Below are positions 25,684 to 34,599 of a stretch of 64,000 bases of DNA, piece by piece. Every line of letters starts with the position of its first letter. Within the stretch, counting starts at the first letter, position 1. This DNA comes from Lutimaribacter pacificus (lineage in GTDB: Bacteria; Pseudomonadota; Alphaproteobacteria; Rhodobacterales; Rhodobacteraceae). The notes beneath the pieces were generated by a model, which made no database searches, was not told the DNA's origin, and saw only the letters and a program-made list of their open reading frames with translations. The DNA lies in contig NZ_FQZZ01000007.1 in the NCBI RefSeq assembly GCF_900142185.1, positions 1 to 64,000 on the forward strand. The letters are read 5' to 3'. A program made the position numbers and the translations under genes.

Positions 25684-26669
25684 GCATTGTGCCTTTCCTG
25701 CAATTCGGTTCCAGGGAGATAGAATTCGGTGATGCCGCGTTCGCCGTCCTCGCGGCCGGCCTGGATAATCACGTCGATCGAGCTCTCGATGTATTGGATC
25801 ATGTCCTGGTAGGTCATTGGGATCTCGGTCTTGAGCGCTGCGATGGCCAGCCGCTGGACGGCGAGTTGTGGGGTCTCGGCGTGGAGTGTTGTCATCGAGC
25901 CGCCATGGCCGGTGTTGATCGCCTCGAGGAAGGTCATGGCCTCTTTGCCGCGCACCTCGCCGAGGATGATGCGGTCGGGCCGCATGCGCAGCGTCGCGGT
26001 CAGGAGCACGTCGGCGGACTGGAACTCCGCGTCGCGGTTGGCGATGAGCGTTACGGCATTGGGCTGGGCGGGCAGCAGTTCCGCCGCCTCTTCGATGGTG
26101 ACGATACGTTCCTCGTCGGGAACGTAGGAGAGGATCTTGCGCGCCGCGACGGTCTTGCCGGTCGAGGTGCCGCCGGAGACGATCATGTTGAGCTTGTTTT
26201 CGACGCAGAAGCGGATGGCCGCGTAGATGTCACCGGAGGCGACGACCTCGCGCAGCGCGCGGTTCTTCTCCTGGCGCAGTTCCTCGAGCTTGCGTTCTTC
26301 GCCGTAGAGGAAGCTGAGTTCGATCCGGTCGAGCGGCAGGTTGGAGAAGAATCGCAGCGAGATCGACATGCCCGCGAGGACGGCGGGCGGGGTCACGACC
26401 TGGGCACGGATCGGTCGGCCCCGATAGGTGATAGAGACCGAGACGATGGGCTTGTCCTTGCTCATCGTCGTATTGGCCGACGACGCGATCTGGTTGCCGA
26501 GATCGCGCAGCTCGGTGACGCTCAGGCGCTGGTCCAGCGCGCGCATGAAGTGATCCCCTTGGAACTCACCCCAGCAAGAGCCGTCGGGGTTGATGCATAT
26601 CTCGATGACGTCGTCGCGACCGGCGTCCGCGAGCTTGTCGAGTGAGGTCTGCAGATAGGAGAGCGTCAT
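25680..26669 (-). CDS. virB11: VirB11 secretion ATPase
   Basis: A 329-residue protein. Walker A GGTSTGKT is at 166-173, the RIILGEVRG Walker B-type block at 233-241, and the His box GHGGSMTTLHA at 254-264, all diagnostic of VirB11 hexameric ATPases. It energises pilus assembly and substrate transfer at the inner membrane. It follows virB10 by 1 base. Confidence 0.95.
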   Translation of the reverse strand: MTLSYLQTSLDKLADAGRDDVIEICINPDGSCWGEFQGDHFMRALDQRLSVTELRDLGNQIASSANTTMSKDKPIVSVSITYRGRPIRAQVVTPPAVLAGMSISLRFFSNLPLDRIELSFLYGEERKLEELRQEKNRALREVVASGDIYAAIRFCVENKLNMIVSGGTSTGKTVAARKILSYVPDEERIVTIEEAAELLPAQPNAVTLIANRDAEFQSADVLLTATLRMRPDRIILGEVRGKEAMTFLEAINTGHGGSMTTLHAETPQLAVQRLAIAALKTEIPMTYQDMIQYIESSIDVIIQAGREDGERGITEFYLPGTELQERHNA

Positions 26670-26670
26670 C

Positions 26671-28053
26671 TCAGAAAATCTCCAGATCCCGGTCGACCAT
26701 GACGGTGACGCGTGCGCCTTGGTCGACGTAGATGACGGGCCCGATGGCGAGATATTCGCCGATCACGGAATCGGTGGCGTCCGCCAGGTCATCGCCCACA
26801 TCTTCAAGTACGTCTGCGGTGGTCTCATCCTCGACCTGGGCGGCGGCCACACTCGGGGCGGCCGAAATGATGGAAATCAGCGCGGCGGAGCCGAACCGCT
26901 CGTCAAAGCGGGTATCAACAAAACCGGTGACACCCGAACGGCCCAACGCGTCTCCCCCGAAGGAGCTGATCTGGACGGTCTGGTTGTTTGGTAGAATGAT
27001 CCGGTCCCAGGCGATGGTGACGCGCTTCTGGGCTATCTCGATGCCGGAGCGGTAGCGTCCAATAAGGCGCGAGCCGCGCGGGATCAGGAGCCGTGAGCCG
27101 TCATAGCTGAAGACGTCTTCGGAGATGATGGCACGGGTCTGTCCGGGGAGCGAGCTGTCGAGTGCGGTCTCCATCACGGCCTGGATCATCGTGCCCTGAA
27201 TGACCGTGTTCGAGGGATTTGCGATGACTTCGGCTTGTGTGATGGCGCTCGGCAACGCGCCGTTCAGCACGAAGTCTGTCACCTCGCCGAAGGTGCGTTC
27301 GGTGAGTTCTGTCTCGCCCGCATTGGCGCCGCCCGTTCCGCCGAAGGCGATAACGGGGGAGGAAATCCGCCGTTCCTGGAAGGCACGCTCCTCCTCGGCC
27401 CGGCGTTGCAGCTCGGCCAGCCGCCGCGCCTCTTCCTCACGTCGCATCCGCTCATCTTCGCGGGCGCGCAACTCTTCGTCGGTGGGTCCGAGCGGGGCGG
27501 GTGCCGGCTTGTTGGCCTCCAGCCGCGCGAGGTCCAGGTCCATACGCAGCTGTTGCAGCTCCCGATCTCGTGCGGCGAGTTCGGTCTGGAATTGTTCCTG
27601 AGCATTCTCGGAGGCGTCCTGTAGGGCTGCGATCCGTGCGGTCAGGGCATCGATCGCCTCCGCTGCCGCGCTGTCCGCCCCGGCGTCGGTGTCCGGCGCG
27701 TCGCGCAGTTCCTCGATCTGGGCCTGGAGTGCGGCGATCTGCGCCAGAAGTTCGGCGTTGGGTTCTGGTTCGACGAGAACGATCTCGGGTTCCGGGGCGG
27801 GCGGCGGCACGAAGGGTTCGATCTCTCCGAACCCGTCACCCTCGGTTTGGAACTCGTCCGGGGTGGCCGTCGGCAGGGCGACCTCTTCCCCCGGGCCCGA
27901 AAACAGCAAGAGGACCAAGCCGCCCGCCAGGATGAGCCCTGCGAGGAGGAGGGCGAGGAGCGGTAAGCGGTGTTTCGGGGCGGGTCCGTGGCGCGGGTTG
28001 CCCCGTTCGAGCGCAGCAAGACGCTGTTCGAGATCCGGGTTGTTGTCACTCAT
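26671..28053 (-). CDS. virB10: VirB10 channel scaffold
   Basis: A 460-residue protein. A single N-terminal membrane helix (about 30-51) is followed by a proline-rich stretch, a long coiled coil (about 90-225) rich in E/R/A, and a TrbI/VirB10 beta-barrel domain (about 265-455) with LIPRGSRLIGRYRSG. The ATG at 28053 overlaps the virB9 stop as ATGA. VirB10 spans both membranes and senses ATP use by VirD4 and VirB11. Confidence 0.95.
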   Translation of the reverse strand: MSDNNPDLEQRLAALERGNPRHGPAPKHRLPLLALLLAGLILAGGLVLLLFSGPGEEVALPTATPDEFQTEGDGFGEIEPFVPPPAPEPEIVLVEPEPNAELLAQIAALQAQIEELRDAPDTDAGADSAAAEAIDALTARIAALQDASENAQEQFQTELAARDRELQQLRMDLDLARLEANKPAPAPLGPTDEELRAREDERMRREEEARRLAELQRRAEEERAFQERRISSPVIAFGGTGGANAGETELTERTFGEVTDFVLNGALPSAITQAEVIANPSNTVIQGTMIQAVMETALDSSLPGQTRAIISEDVFSYDGSRLLIPRGSRLIGRYRSGIEIAQKRVTIAWDRIILPNNQTVQISSFGGDALGRSGVTGFVDTRFDERFGSAALISIISAAPSVAAAQVEDETTADVLEDVGDDLADATDSVIGEYLAIGPVIYVDQGARVTVMVDRDLEIF

Positions 28054-28841
28054 GAGGCGGCCTCCGCGGGCGGCGTCGCCTCGATACACACCACGTCCTC
28101 GCCCAGACGCAGCACCCATTGGCGCCCCACGCCCGAGACACGGATCACACCGTCTTCGACCGCGCCTGTGTTCACCGTGCGCTCGCGCCCGTTCGTGTAA
28201 CGGAAGATCGCCGGGACGGGTGCGTTCCGTGGGAAGGCGAAATAGGTGAAGGTGCCGTCGTCCCAGACCCGGGTCGGCGTGAACTCCGTCCGTGCGCTGG
28301 CCCCGTAATTGGTGTTTGGCGCGGCGCGTGCGATGGCGTCGGCCGAGCGGCGATTGTCTTGCGGGTAGCGGAATTGCACGACATAGAAGGTTGGGCTCGA
28401 GACCTCGTTCACGTTGAAATAGTAACTCCGTCTGTTGGTGTAGACGGTCACGTTGGTATGGACGCCGCGGGCGACAGGTTTGATCGCAAAGGCGCGACCA
28501 CCTGGGACGCCGTCGATCTCAAATCCTTCCGTGTCGCCGGCGATGATTGAGCGGATGCTCTCGCCTGTCCCGAACTCGATGGTCGTGACATGGGTCAGGG
28601 AAACGTTCAGCCTGTAGACCTGGCCTTCCTGGTAGGACGCGACCCGCACGCGGTGGTCGTTGGGTCCCCCGCGCGGGATCGCCTCGGCTGACGCGTGGGG
28701 CGTAAACAGCGAGACCATCAAAAAGGCCGCGACGAACGCCCGGGCGTGTGCGGTGTGTTTCGCATTGTTATTGCCCTGCCGCTTCTGACGTATGTGGGAC
28801 GCTGGCAAGGCGTTCTCTGAATTCTTTTTGGTGAAACGCAC
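28050..28841 (-). CDS. virB9: VirB9 outer-membrane core protein
   Basis: A 263-residue protein with a long N-terminal leader whose signal peptide ends near residue 52 (HASAEA). The VirB9/CagX pattern is seen: a DHRVRVASYQEGQVYRLNV start, a GVHTNVTVYTNRRSYYF block and a C-terminal VWDDGTFTYFAFP block. It would join VirB7 and VirB10 in the outer-membrane core. A shorter start inside the leader is possible. Confidence 0.93.
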   Translation of the reverse strand: MRFTKKNSENALPASHIRQKRQGNNNAKHTAHARAFVAAFLMVSLFTPHASAEAIPRGGPNDHRVRVASYQEGQVYRLNVSLTHVTTIEFGTGESIRSIIAGDTEGFEIDGVPGGRAFAIKPVARGVHTNVTVYTNRRSYYFNVNEVSSPTFYVVQFRYPQDNRRSADAIARAAPNTNYGASARTEFTPTRVWDDGTFTYFAFPRNAPVPAIFRYTNGRERTVNTGAVEDGVIRVSGVGRQWVLRLGEDVVCIEATPPAEAAS

Positions 28842-29501
28842 TTACTGGTTCTCCAATCTGTCCGAACGGATCGCGTATTCGACGACCGTGAAGCCAAACG
28901 GGTTAGTCCAGACCTGGTCGATGGAGCGGCTCTCTTCCGGGCGGAACTCGAAGAGGAGCGTCGCGGTGAAGAGGCCCGCCTGAACCCCCTGAATCGACGT
29001 CAGGCGCTTGCGAAGCCGCACCGTGGCCCGGTTGTTGCCGATCAGGTTGATGCTGAGAATCTCCACGTCGAGGCGGGCGTTGGGTCCATAGACGGTCGGG
29101 GGATAGTCGGCATTGGCCGAATTCCAGATCTGGCGCAGTGAGGCCCCTGCGGCACGGTCCGAACGGCGCAACACGCTGCGGATACGCACGTCATTGTCGA
29201 GCTGGTTGTAAACCTCGCGGTCGGTCACGTAGCGGAAGACCTCCGCCTCGATAATGGCGCGGTTCTCGGTGACGGTGGTGGCCCCGACGGTGGCTTCGGG
29301 GAGGGCGAAGCCGGTGGCGGGATCGTAAGGTACCACTACAGGGGGCGGATCGACATCGAGGATGGACACGGCGGCCGCGCTGAGGCAGCCCAGGATGCCA
29401 AAGCCGAGGCCGAAAAGTCCCAGGCGCTGCCAGAGCCGTTCCCGTCTCAGCGCGCCGTAGACCAGTTCCTCCTCGATGATGGCGGTTTCTTCGTCCAACA
29501 A
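28842..29501 (-). CDS. virB8: VirB8 inner-membrane assembly factor
   Basis: A 219-residue protein with one N-terminal membrane helix (about 25-47) and a periplasmic NTF2-like domain (about 75-215), including the VFRYVTDREVYN and NPFGFTVVEYAI blocks of VirB8. The start is a TTG, supported by GAGGA upstream; no ATG is available near the expected N-terminus. It lies 7 bases after virB5. Confidence 0.9.
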   Translation of the reverse strand: MLDEETAIIEEELVYGALRRERLWQRLGLFGLGFGILGCLSAAAVSILDVDPPPVVVPYDPATGFALPEATVGATTVTENRAIIEAEVFRYVTDREVYNQLDNDVRIRSVLRRSDRAAGASLRQIWNSANADYPPTVYGPNARLDVEILSINLIGNNRATVRLRKRLTSIQGVQAGLFTATLLFEFRPEESRSIDQVWTNPFGFTVVEYAIRSDRLENQ

Positions 29502-29508
29502 TCAGTCC

Positions 29509-30339
29509 TCAATCCGCATTCAGTTCCGGGAGTGTGAACTCCATGAAGCGTTGTTCTTCGGCGATGGTGGCGGCATCGATCACGCCGCCGGTGCCATCTC
29601 CTACGGTCTGGATCGCTTCGAGCTGCCACATGGCGACGAGCGCGATGGCGAGCTCTGCCGTCACCCGCGTGTTGAGATCGACGCTCTCCTTGAGCTCATC
29701 CATGTCATCGATAAGCCCGACGAGCCGGTCGACACGTTCGAGCGATTGCCCGGCATCCTCGTAGCTGTTCTGGGCGGCGGCCGAGACCAGCGCGCCGGTC
29801 GTGGCCTGTGTCGCCACGCGCTCGGCCCCGGGATTGCCGCTGCGCGCCATTTCCGAGAGCGTGTCCTCGTCGAAGCCGAGATCGGCCAGCACCCGGTCCA
29901 TCTGGGTTTCGATCTCGCTGGCACCGGATCCGGTGAGCCCGGAGAAATCCCCCGTCTTGATCGCCTCAATGGTGGCGATGATATCGCCGAACTCCTGGTC
30001 CAGGAGACCGTTCAATTCGTCCTCCATCTGTGTCCGGATGATCTCGGGCAGCTCTGCCAGACGGGTCAGCGCCTCATACGTTCGTTGTAGCTCGGCGAGC
30101 TGCTCCGTAAGCGTGGCAAGCTGTTCGCGGAGCTGCACGAGTTGCTCGTTTTGCAGGATCTCGTCCTCGATCATCTGCCGGAGCTGCTGGATGTTTTGGG
30201 CGATGTTCTGGGTGTCCACGACCGGCACGCCCTGGGCCAGGACGGGGGGATTGGTCACGAAAGGCGAGCAAAGCGCCAAGACGCTGGCCAGGGTCAACGT
30301 GCGAAGTGGTGCTGAAATGAACATTCTGCGGGGCATCAA
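29509..30339 (-). CDS. virB5: VirB5/TrbJ-like minor pilus protein
   Basis: A 276-residue exported protein (signal peptide ending near residue 36, PPVLAQG). The mature part is helical with a coiled coil (NIQQLRQMIEDEILQ and following) and ends in a block with DELKESVDLNT and a RFMEFTLPEL tail. This is the VirB5 layout. The C-terminal 65 residues align with those of the neighbouring chimeric protein (30336-31490). Start and the upstream stop overlap by 4 bases. Confidence 0.82.
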   Translation of the reverse strand: MMPRRMFISAPLRTLTLASVLALCSPFVTNPPVLAQGVPVVDTQNIAQNIQQLRQMIEDEILQNEQLVQLREQLATLTEQLAELQRTYEALTRLAELPEIIRTQMEDELNGLLDQEFGDIIATIEAIKTGDFSGLTGSGASEIETQMDRVLADLGFDEDTLSEMARSGNPGAERVATQATTGALVSAAAQNSYEDAGQSLERVDRLVGLIDDMDELKESVDLNTRVTAELAIALVAMWQLEAIQTVGDGTGGVIDAATIAEEQRFMEFTLPELNAD

Positions 30340-31490
30340 TCCAGATCCTCCAATGTGAACTCCATGAATTCGTTCTCGACCATGCGGGCCGCGGCCTGGG
30401 CCAGTTGCGCGGCACTGAGCGGCCGGGTCCGTGCGGCTTTCAGGCGAATGCGTGCGGCCATCAGCCGGACTAGTTCGGCGCGGGCATAGGTATTGAGCGC
30501 CATGCTCTCCTGGAGGTCCTCGGTGCCGCCGATCCGGGTGACGATGTCCTGGACGCGCAAGGCGGCTTGCCGGATGGCGGTGGGGGAATTGCTGCCGTAA
30601 AAGGCGGCCCCGAATCCGCTGAGCGAGAGATGGGCATTGGCGAGAAGCGCAGGGTCGATCGTGCCGAGCGCCTCGATGCCACCGATCCGCGCGAGGTAGA
30701 GATTGTAGCGTTCGGGGATGACCCTGACGTAGTGCCGGGTCTCCTTGAAGGGCGGTACGCCGCCATATTCGAACACCCGGCCCGGACCGGCGTTATAGGC
30801 CGCGAGCGCGTTGACGATGTTGCCGTCAAAGGTGGCGAGCTGCGCCGCGAGGTAGCGCGCGCCGCCTGTCACCTGCAGGTAGGGGCTTTCATAGTATTCC
30901 GGGTTGATACCGAGATCGCTCGCGGTGCCCGGCATGATCTGGGTGAGGCCGAAGGCGCCCACAGGCGAGCGTGCGCCGATGGAGAACCGGCTTTCCTGCC
31001 AGATGAGCGCCTGCAGGAGGGCGCGCCATTGCACGACGGAAAGACCGGCCCGCCCGACCCCGGGTTGCCCGTGGGTCTCCTGGGCGACCCGGATGATCAG
31101 CTGCTCGATGTTTTCGGCCGCATCCCCGAACATACCCGCGCCGCCCGGATTGGGATCGACATCGCCGGAGCCATAGACCGCCTCCGCGGACCGGTCCGGA
31201 TCGCTGCCGCCACCCTCGAGGTCTGCGACCATGCCCGGCAGCCCCTGGCCACCGAAGCTCGTCTGCGCGTCGAGGATGGCGCGCAGCGTGGCGAGCTGTT
31301 CCCGTTCGATCTCGGTCAGCAACTCTTCGACGATGAGTTTCTCACGCTGGACGGCGAGGTCGGCGTCCCGGTCGCCCGTCTCGACGATATCGCGGGCCGT
31401 CAGCCCGGAATCGTTGGTGGGAACGCCCTGGGCGAGCGCGGCTGCCGACAGGAGAGCCGCCAGGAGAATATGTGCGACCCTAGACCTCAA
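30336..31490 (-). CDS. Chimeric protein: lytic transglycosylase (VirB1) inserted in a VirB5-like frame
   Basis: A 384-residue exported protein (signal ends near residue 20). Residues about 21-80 resemble the start of VirB5 (LAQGVP, then a charged coiled coil). Residues 150-268 are an SLT lytic transglycosylase: IWQESRFSIGARSPVGAFG with catalytic E166, then [11 protein letters not shown] and ETRHYVRVI. Residues 310-384 repeat the VirB5 C-terminus: a DLQESMALNT block and an EFMEFTLEDLD tail. So a VirB1-type wall-cutting domain is embedded in a VirB5-type protein. Starts at TTG, overlapping the lipoprotein gene by 11 bases. Confidence 0.8.
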   Translation of the reverse strand: MRSRVAHILLAALLSAAALAQGVPTNDSGLTARDIVETGDRDADLAVQREKLIVEELLTEIEREQLATLRAILDAQTSFGGQGLPGMVADLEGGGSDPDRSAEAVYGSGDVDPNPGGAGMFGDAAENIEQLIIRVAQETHGQPGVGRAGLSVVQWRALLQALIWQESRFSIGARSPVGAFGLTQIMPGTASDLGINPEYYESPYLQVTGGARYLAAQLATFDGNIVNALAAYNAGPGRVFEYGGVPPFKETRHYVRVIPERYNLYLARIGGIEALGTIDPALLANAHLSLSGFGAAFYGSNSPTAIRQAALRVQDIVTRIGGTEDLQESMALNTYARAELVRLMAARIRLKAARTRPLSAAQLAQAAARMVENEFMEFTLEDLD

Positions 31491-31647
31491 CGCCGTCTTC
31501 CGCGTTTCCGATGGGTGTGAAGATGCAATCCGGCTCGGCGCGGTAGAGCGAGGCGCGGAAGGCGAAACAGTTGGCCTTGGGTTCGCGATATTCGGCGCAG
31601 GAAGAGAGAACGCCGAGCGCGGCGAGGAGGATAAGGGGTCGGATCAT
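31480..31647 (-). CDS. VirB7-like lipoprotein (55 residues)
   Basis: A very short gene: hydrophobic leader IRPLILLAALGVL, lipobox LSSC with C17 as the lipidated residue, then a 38-residue mature part with two cysteines (27 and 41) ending in an FTPIG block and an acidic tail. The ATG overlaps the virB4 stop as ATGA and the 3' end overlaps the next gene, so it is fully embedded in the virB operon. Size, lipobox and position fit VirB7, which anchors the outer-membrane core with VirB9; the assignment as VirB7 is inference. Confidence 0.75.
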   Translation of the reverse strand: MIRPLILLAALGVLSSCAEYREPKANCFAFRASLYRAEPDCIFTPIGNAEDGVEV

Positions 31648-34019
31648 GAGAGCCTCCAGAAATCAGGACGGTCGCGGTAGTCGGGGCCGACGAGGGCCTC
31701 GCCCTTTTCCATGCCGCCGAGGATGGTGAGGAGGGGGCCGAGGGCGGAGAGGTCGGCATCGACCACCACCGAGCCACCGTCGTCACGGATGAGCGCGAGG
31801 CGGCTGTCGCTGCCGGTGTTCAGGAGCACGTCGAGTTCCTTCTCGAAGAGGTTCAGCATCGCGTAATCCGAGGCGTGCGCCCGGATGTTGGGGAGCAGGA
31901 TCTGGGTTGGCACCGCCTCGACGATGGTCTTGCCGGTCCGCGTGCGTTCGAGCTGGCTCGCATATTGCGTCATCATCACCGCGACCGTGTTCTGTTTCCG
32001 GGCGGTCACCAGCCAGTTCGAGAGCCGTTCGGCAAAGTATGGGTTGTCGAGCGCCTTCCATGCCTCGTCGATCACGATGATGGTGGGACGCCGGTCCTCG
32101 ATCTCTCGCTCAATCCGGCGGAAAAGATAGGAGAGCACCGCCATGCGCTCCTTCTCGCTTTCGCTGTCGAGAATGCCGGTCAGGTCGAACCCCACGACGT
32201 CGCCATCAAGCGAGAAAGTGTCCTCCAGGCTTTGGCCGAAAATCCAGCCGTATCGCCCATCCTCGGTCCATTCGAGAAGCCGCTGGTGAAGATCGCCATT
32301 GTCGTCGGTCGAGACAAAGAGCGAGGCGAAGTCCTTCCAGTTCCGCAAGGCCGGGTTGGTGGCTGTGGCGTTCTGGCGGACCACCTCCTGGATGCGGTTC
32401 GTTTGCGCCGGGGTCAGGGGCTTGTCGGAGCGGTAGAGCAAGGAGGCGAGCCAATCCGAAAGCCAGGCCGTGCCGCGCTCATCGATCTCGGTCCAGAGCG
32501 GGTTGAGGCCGGTCGCCTGTCCCGCCTTGATCGAGGCGTAGCGCCCGCCATTGGCGCGGACGGCCATTTCCATCCCGAGCCGGTAGTCGAAAACGAAGAT
32601 GCGCGCGCCGACCCGCCGGGCTTGCGTCATGAGGAAGGCCGAGAGGACGGACTTGCCGGAACCGGGGCGGCCTAGAATGAGGGTGTGGCCGCTGGTGGGC
32701 TCCGTCTCGGGGCTGCCCTGCTCGTGGTAGGAGAACCGGTAGGCGCTCTGCTCCGGGGTCGGGAAGAGTGTAATCTCCTGGCCCCAGGGAAGCTGGTGTT
32801 TTTCCTTGCCGAGTTGCGTCCGGTGAAGTGCTGCGAAGTCCGCAAAGTTGCGGTTGGTGACGGCACTGGCGCGGACCCGTTTTGGCTGGTTGCCCGGATG
32901 CTGGCTGAAGTAGTGAGATTTCGCGGCCATCCGCTCGCCGATCATCTTCACGCCTTCGGCGGCCGCGGCGTTGACGATCTCGGCCCCGAGGGTTTGCAAC
33001 TCGTCGAGACTGTCACAAAAGACGGTCACGACCATGTGGTGTTCGCCGAAGCTCTGGCGTTTGGCTTCGAGATCATCGTGCGCGATGTCGAGCGCTTCGA
33101 GGAGCGAGAGCGCGGCATCCTGCGAGGCTTGCATCTGGCGTTTCTGCCGCTTGATCCGGCCCGCCATCAGGTTCGAATTGATCGGTGTGAAGGAATGGGT
33201 GACGATCATGTCGACCGGCAGGTTCAACATGTCGAACATGGTGCAAGTGGTGCCTTCGGCATATTCGCCGATGGTGAAGCTCTTGCCGTAGCGATGACCG
33301 ACGACGCCATCGGATAGCTCGAAGTGATCCTCCAGAAACGTGACCCGGGTATTGGCAACATTGTAGGCGAGAAACCCGTAGCGGTTTGCCGGATAGAGCG
33401 GCAGTTCGCGGCCGGTGTTGAGCGCGCCGAGGAACCCGACCAACTCGCCAGAGTCTGCTGAAAGGATGCGGGGCTTGAGTTCCGCCAGGCCGGAGGTGAA
33501 AACCCCGACTGCCTCTTTGAGCCGCCGGACCCGTTTCGCGGTCTCCTCCTTGAACCGCTCCGGTGCGGAACGGTTCACGAAGCCAAGAAAACTCCTGGGC
33601 GGCGGGCGGTGGATGATGGTGAGTGTGAGGGTCTTGTCCCGGAGACCTGCCGAGGCCAGCTTTGCGCGCCAGGCATCATCCACGGCGTGAGCGAAGCCGT
33701 CCCCCTTGACCGGGAGCAGGTCCGGCGTGATCGACTTCGAGACCTTGTGCACGTAGTAGCTGAACTCGGGGCCCAGCTGCGCGATGATCCGGGCAAAGAG
33801 CGCCGTCACCTTGTCGAGATAGGCGTCGTCCGTGGTGTAGCTGTTCACCCCGCTCAGGCGGATGCATTGGAAGAGTTCGTTGACCCGGGTGCGGACTGTC
33901 TGATCATCGACGAGGCTGACATAGGGCAGCATGTGCGCGAGGCGTTTCTCGCGGGCATACCAGTCCGGCATGAGGGTGCGCTCGTCCACGGTCTCGTGCA
34001 GGGCTTCACTATGGCGCAT
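31644..34019 (-). CDS. virB4: VirB4 ATPase
   Basis: A 791-residue protein of the VirB4/CagE family: an N-terminal domain of about 400 residues, Walker A GRPGSGKS near 449-456, and Walker B IIVIDEAW near 646-653. VirB4 is the largest T4SS ATPase, needed for pilus assembly and substrate transfer. Its start overlaps virB3 by 11 bases and its stop overlaps the lipoprotein gene. Confidence 0.95.
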   Translation of the reverse strand: MRHSEALHETVDERTLMPDWYAREKRLAHMLPYVSLVDDQTVRTRVNELFQCIRLSGVNSYTTDDAYLDKVTALFARIIAQLGPEFSYYVHKVSKSITPDLLPVKGDGFAHAVDDAWRAKLASAGLRDKTLTLTIIHRPPPRSFLGFVNRSAPERFKEETAKRVRRLKEAVGVFTSGLAELKPRILSADSGELVGFLGALNTGRELPLYPANRYGFLAYNVANTRVTFLEDHFELSDGVVGHRYGKSFTIGEYAEGTTCTMFDMLNLPVDMIVTHSFTPINSNLMAGRIKRQKRQMQASQDAALSLLEALDIAHDDLEAKRQSFGEHHMVVTVFCDSLDELQTLGAEIVNAAAAEGVKMIGERMAAKSHYFSQHPGNQPKRVRASAVTNRNFADFAALHRTQLGKEKHQLPWGQEITLFPTPEQSAYRFSYHEQGSPETEPTSGHTLILGRPGSGKSVLSAFLMTQARRVGARIFVFDYRLGMEMAVRANGGRYASIKAGQATGLNPLWTEIDERGTAWLSDWLASLLYRSDKPLTPAQTNRIQEVVRQNATATNPALRNWKDFASLFVSTDDNGDLHQRLLEWTEDGRYGWIFGQSLEDTFSLDGDVVGFDLTGILDSESEKERMAVLSYLFRRIEREIEDRRPTIIVIDEAWKALDNPYFAERLSNWLVTARKQNTVAVMMTQYASQLERTRTGKTIVEAVPTQILLPNIRAHASDYAMLNLFEKELDVLLNTGSDSRLALIRDDGGSVVVDADLSALGPLLTILGGMEKGEALVGPDYRDRPDFWRLS

Positions 34020-34287
34020 AGCTGTCGCCCCCGTGGATGGAGCGGTTCCGTGTCGGCGGGGTTTCCTGAAGCGCGGTCATCATCACGTCGATGAAGCGTG
34101 GATCCCAATCCGCCGCCTTCCAGAGGACCGGATAGAGCACTGCCGCCACCGCCAGCACCACCATGTGCTGAACCCAGACGAAGAGTAGCACCGAGCCGAA
34201 GAGCCAGACCATGGCATACATGATCGGCAGGCCAAGGAGTTTTGGCGGGCGGACAAGGCCCAGGAAGAGGGGGGATCGCTCTGCCAC
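34009..34287 (-). CDS. virB3: VirB3
   Basis: A 92-residue protein with the VirB3 pattern: SPLFLGLVRPPKLLGLP, two close hydrophobic segments (about 20-36 and 39-56), and a short polar tail. It begins at a GTG. VirB3 is a small inner-membrane partner of VirB4; gene order virB2-virB3-virB4 supports the call. Confidence 0.9.
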   Translation of the reverse strand: MAERSPLFLGLVRPPKLLGLPIMYAMVWLFGSVLLFVWVQHMVVLAVAAVLYPVLWKAADWDPRFIDVMMTALQETPPTRNRSIHGGDSYAP

Positions 34288-34299
34288 GTTGTCGACCCC

Positions 34300-34599
34300 T
34301 TACGGCGTACCACCACCAAAGACGGCGGCAACGATCGTCGGCGCTGCTGCAACGCCGGCGATGCCGACCATCACCCAGAGGGCCTGGCGCAGGTCGATGA
34401 TGTTGAAAAACCAGCTGAGGAACACGCCGAGGACCGCGAGGGTGGCGATGACGACGCCAAGCGGCCCGGTCAGCGCGTCCACGATGCCCTGAAGCAAGCT
34501 CTGAATCGGGGAGAGGTCGATGCTCTGGGCCAGGGCCGGTTCTGCCGAAACGATGAGGAGAGCGGCGAGGGTGATCAGGGATTTCGTCATTGGCTTCAT
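34300..34599 (-). CDS. virB2: VirB2 pilin
   Basis: A 99-residue protein with a signal peptide ending near residue 25 (AEPALAQ) and two long hydrophobic segments (about 42-63 and 70-92) as in VirB2/TrbC pilins. Its ATG overlaps the stop of the transglycosylase gene as ATGA and it precedes virB3 by 12 bases. Confidence 0.92.
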   Translation of the reverse strand: MKPMTKSLITLAALLIVSAEPALAQSIDLSPIQSLLQGIVDALTGPLGVVIATLAVLGVFLSWFFNIIDLRQALWVMVGIAGVAAAPTIVAAVFGGGTP

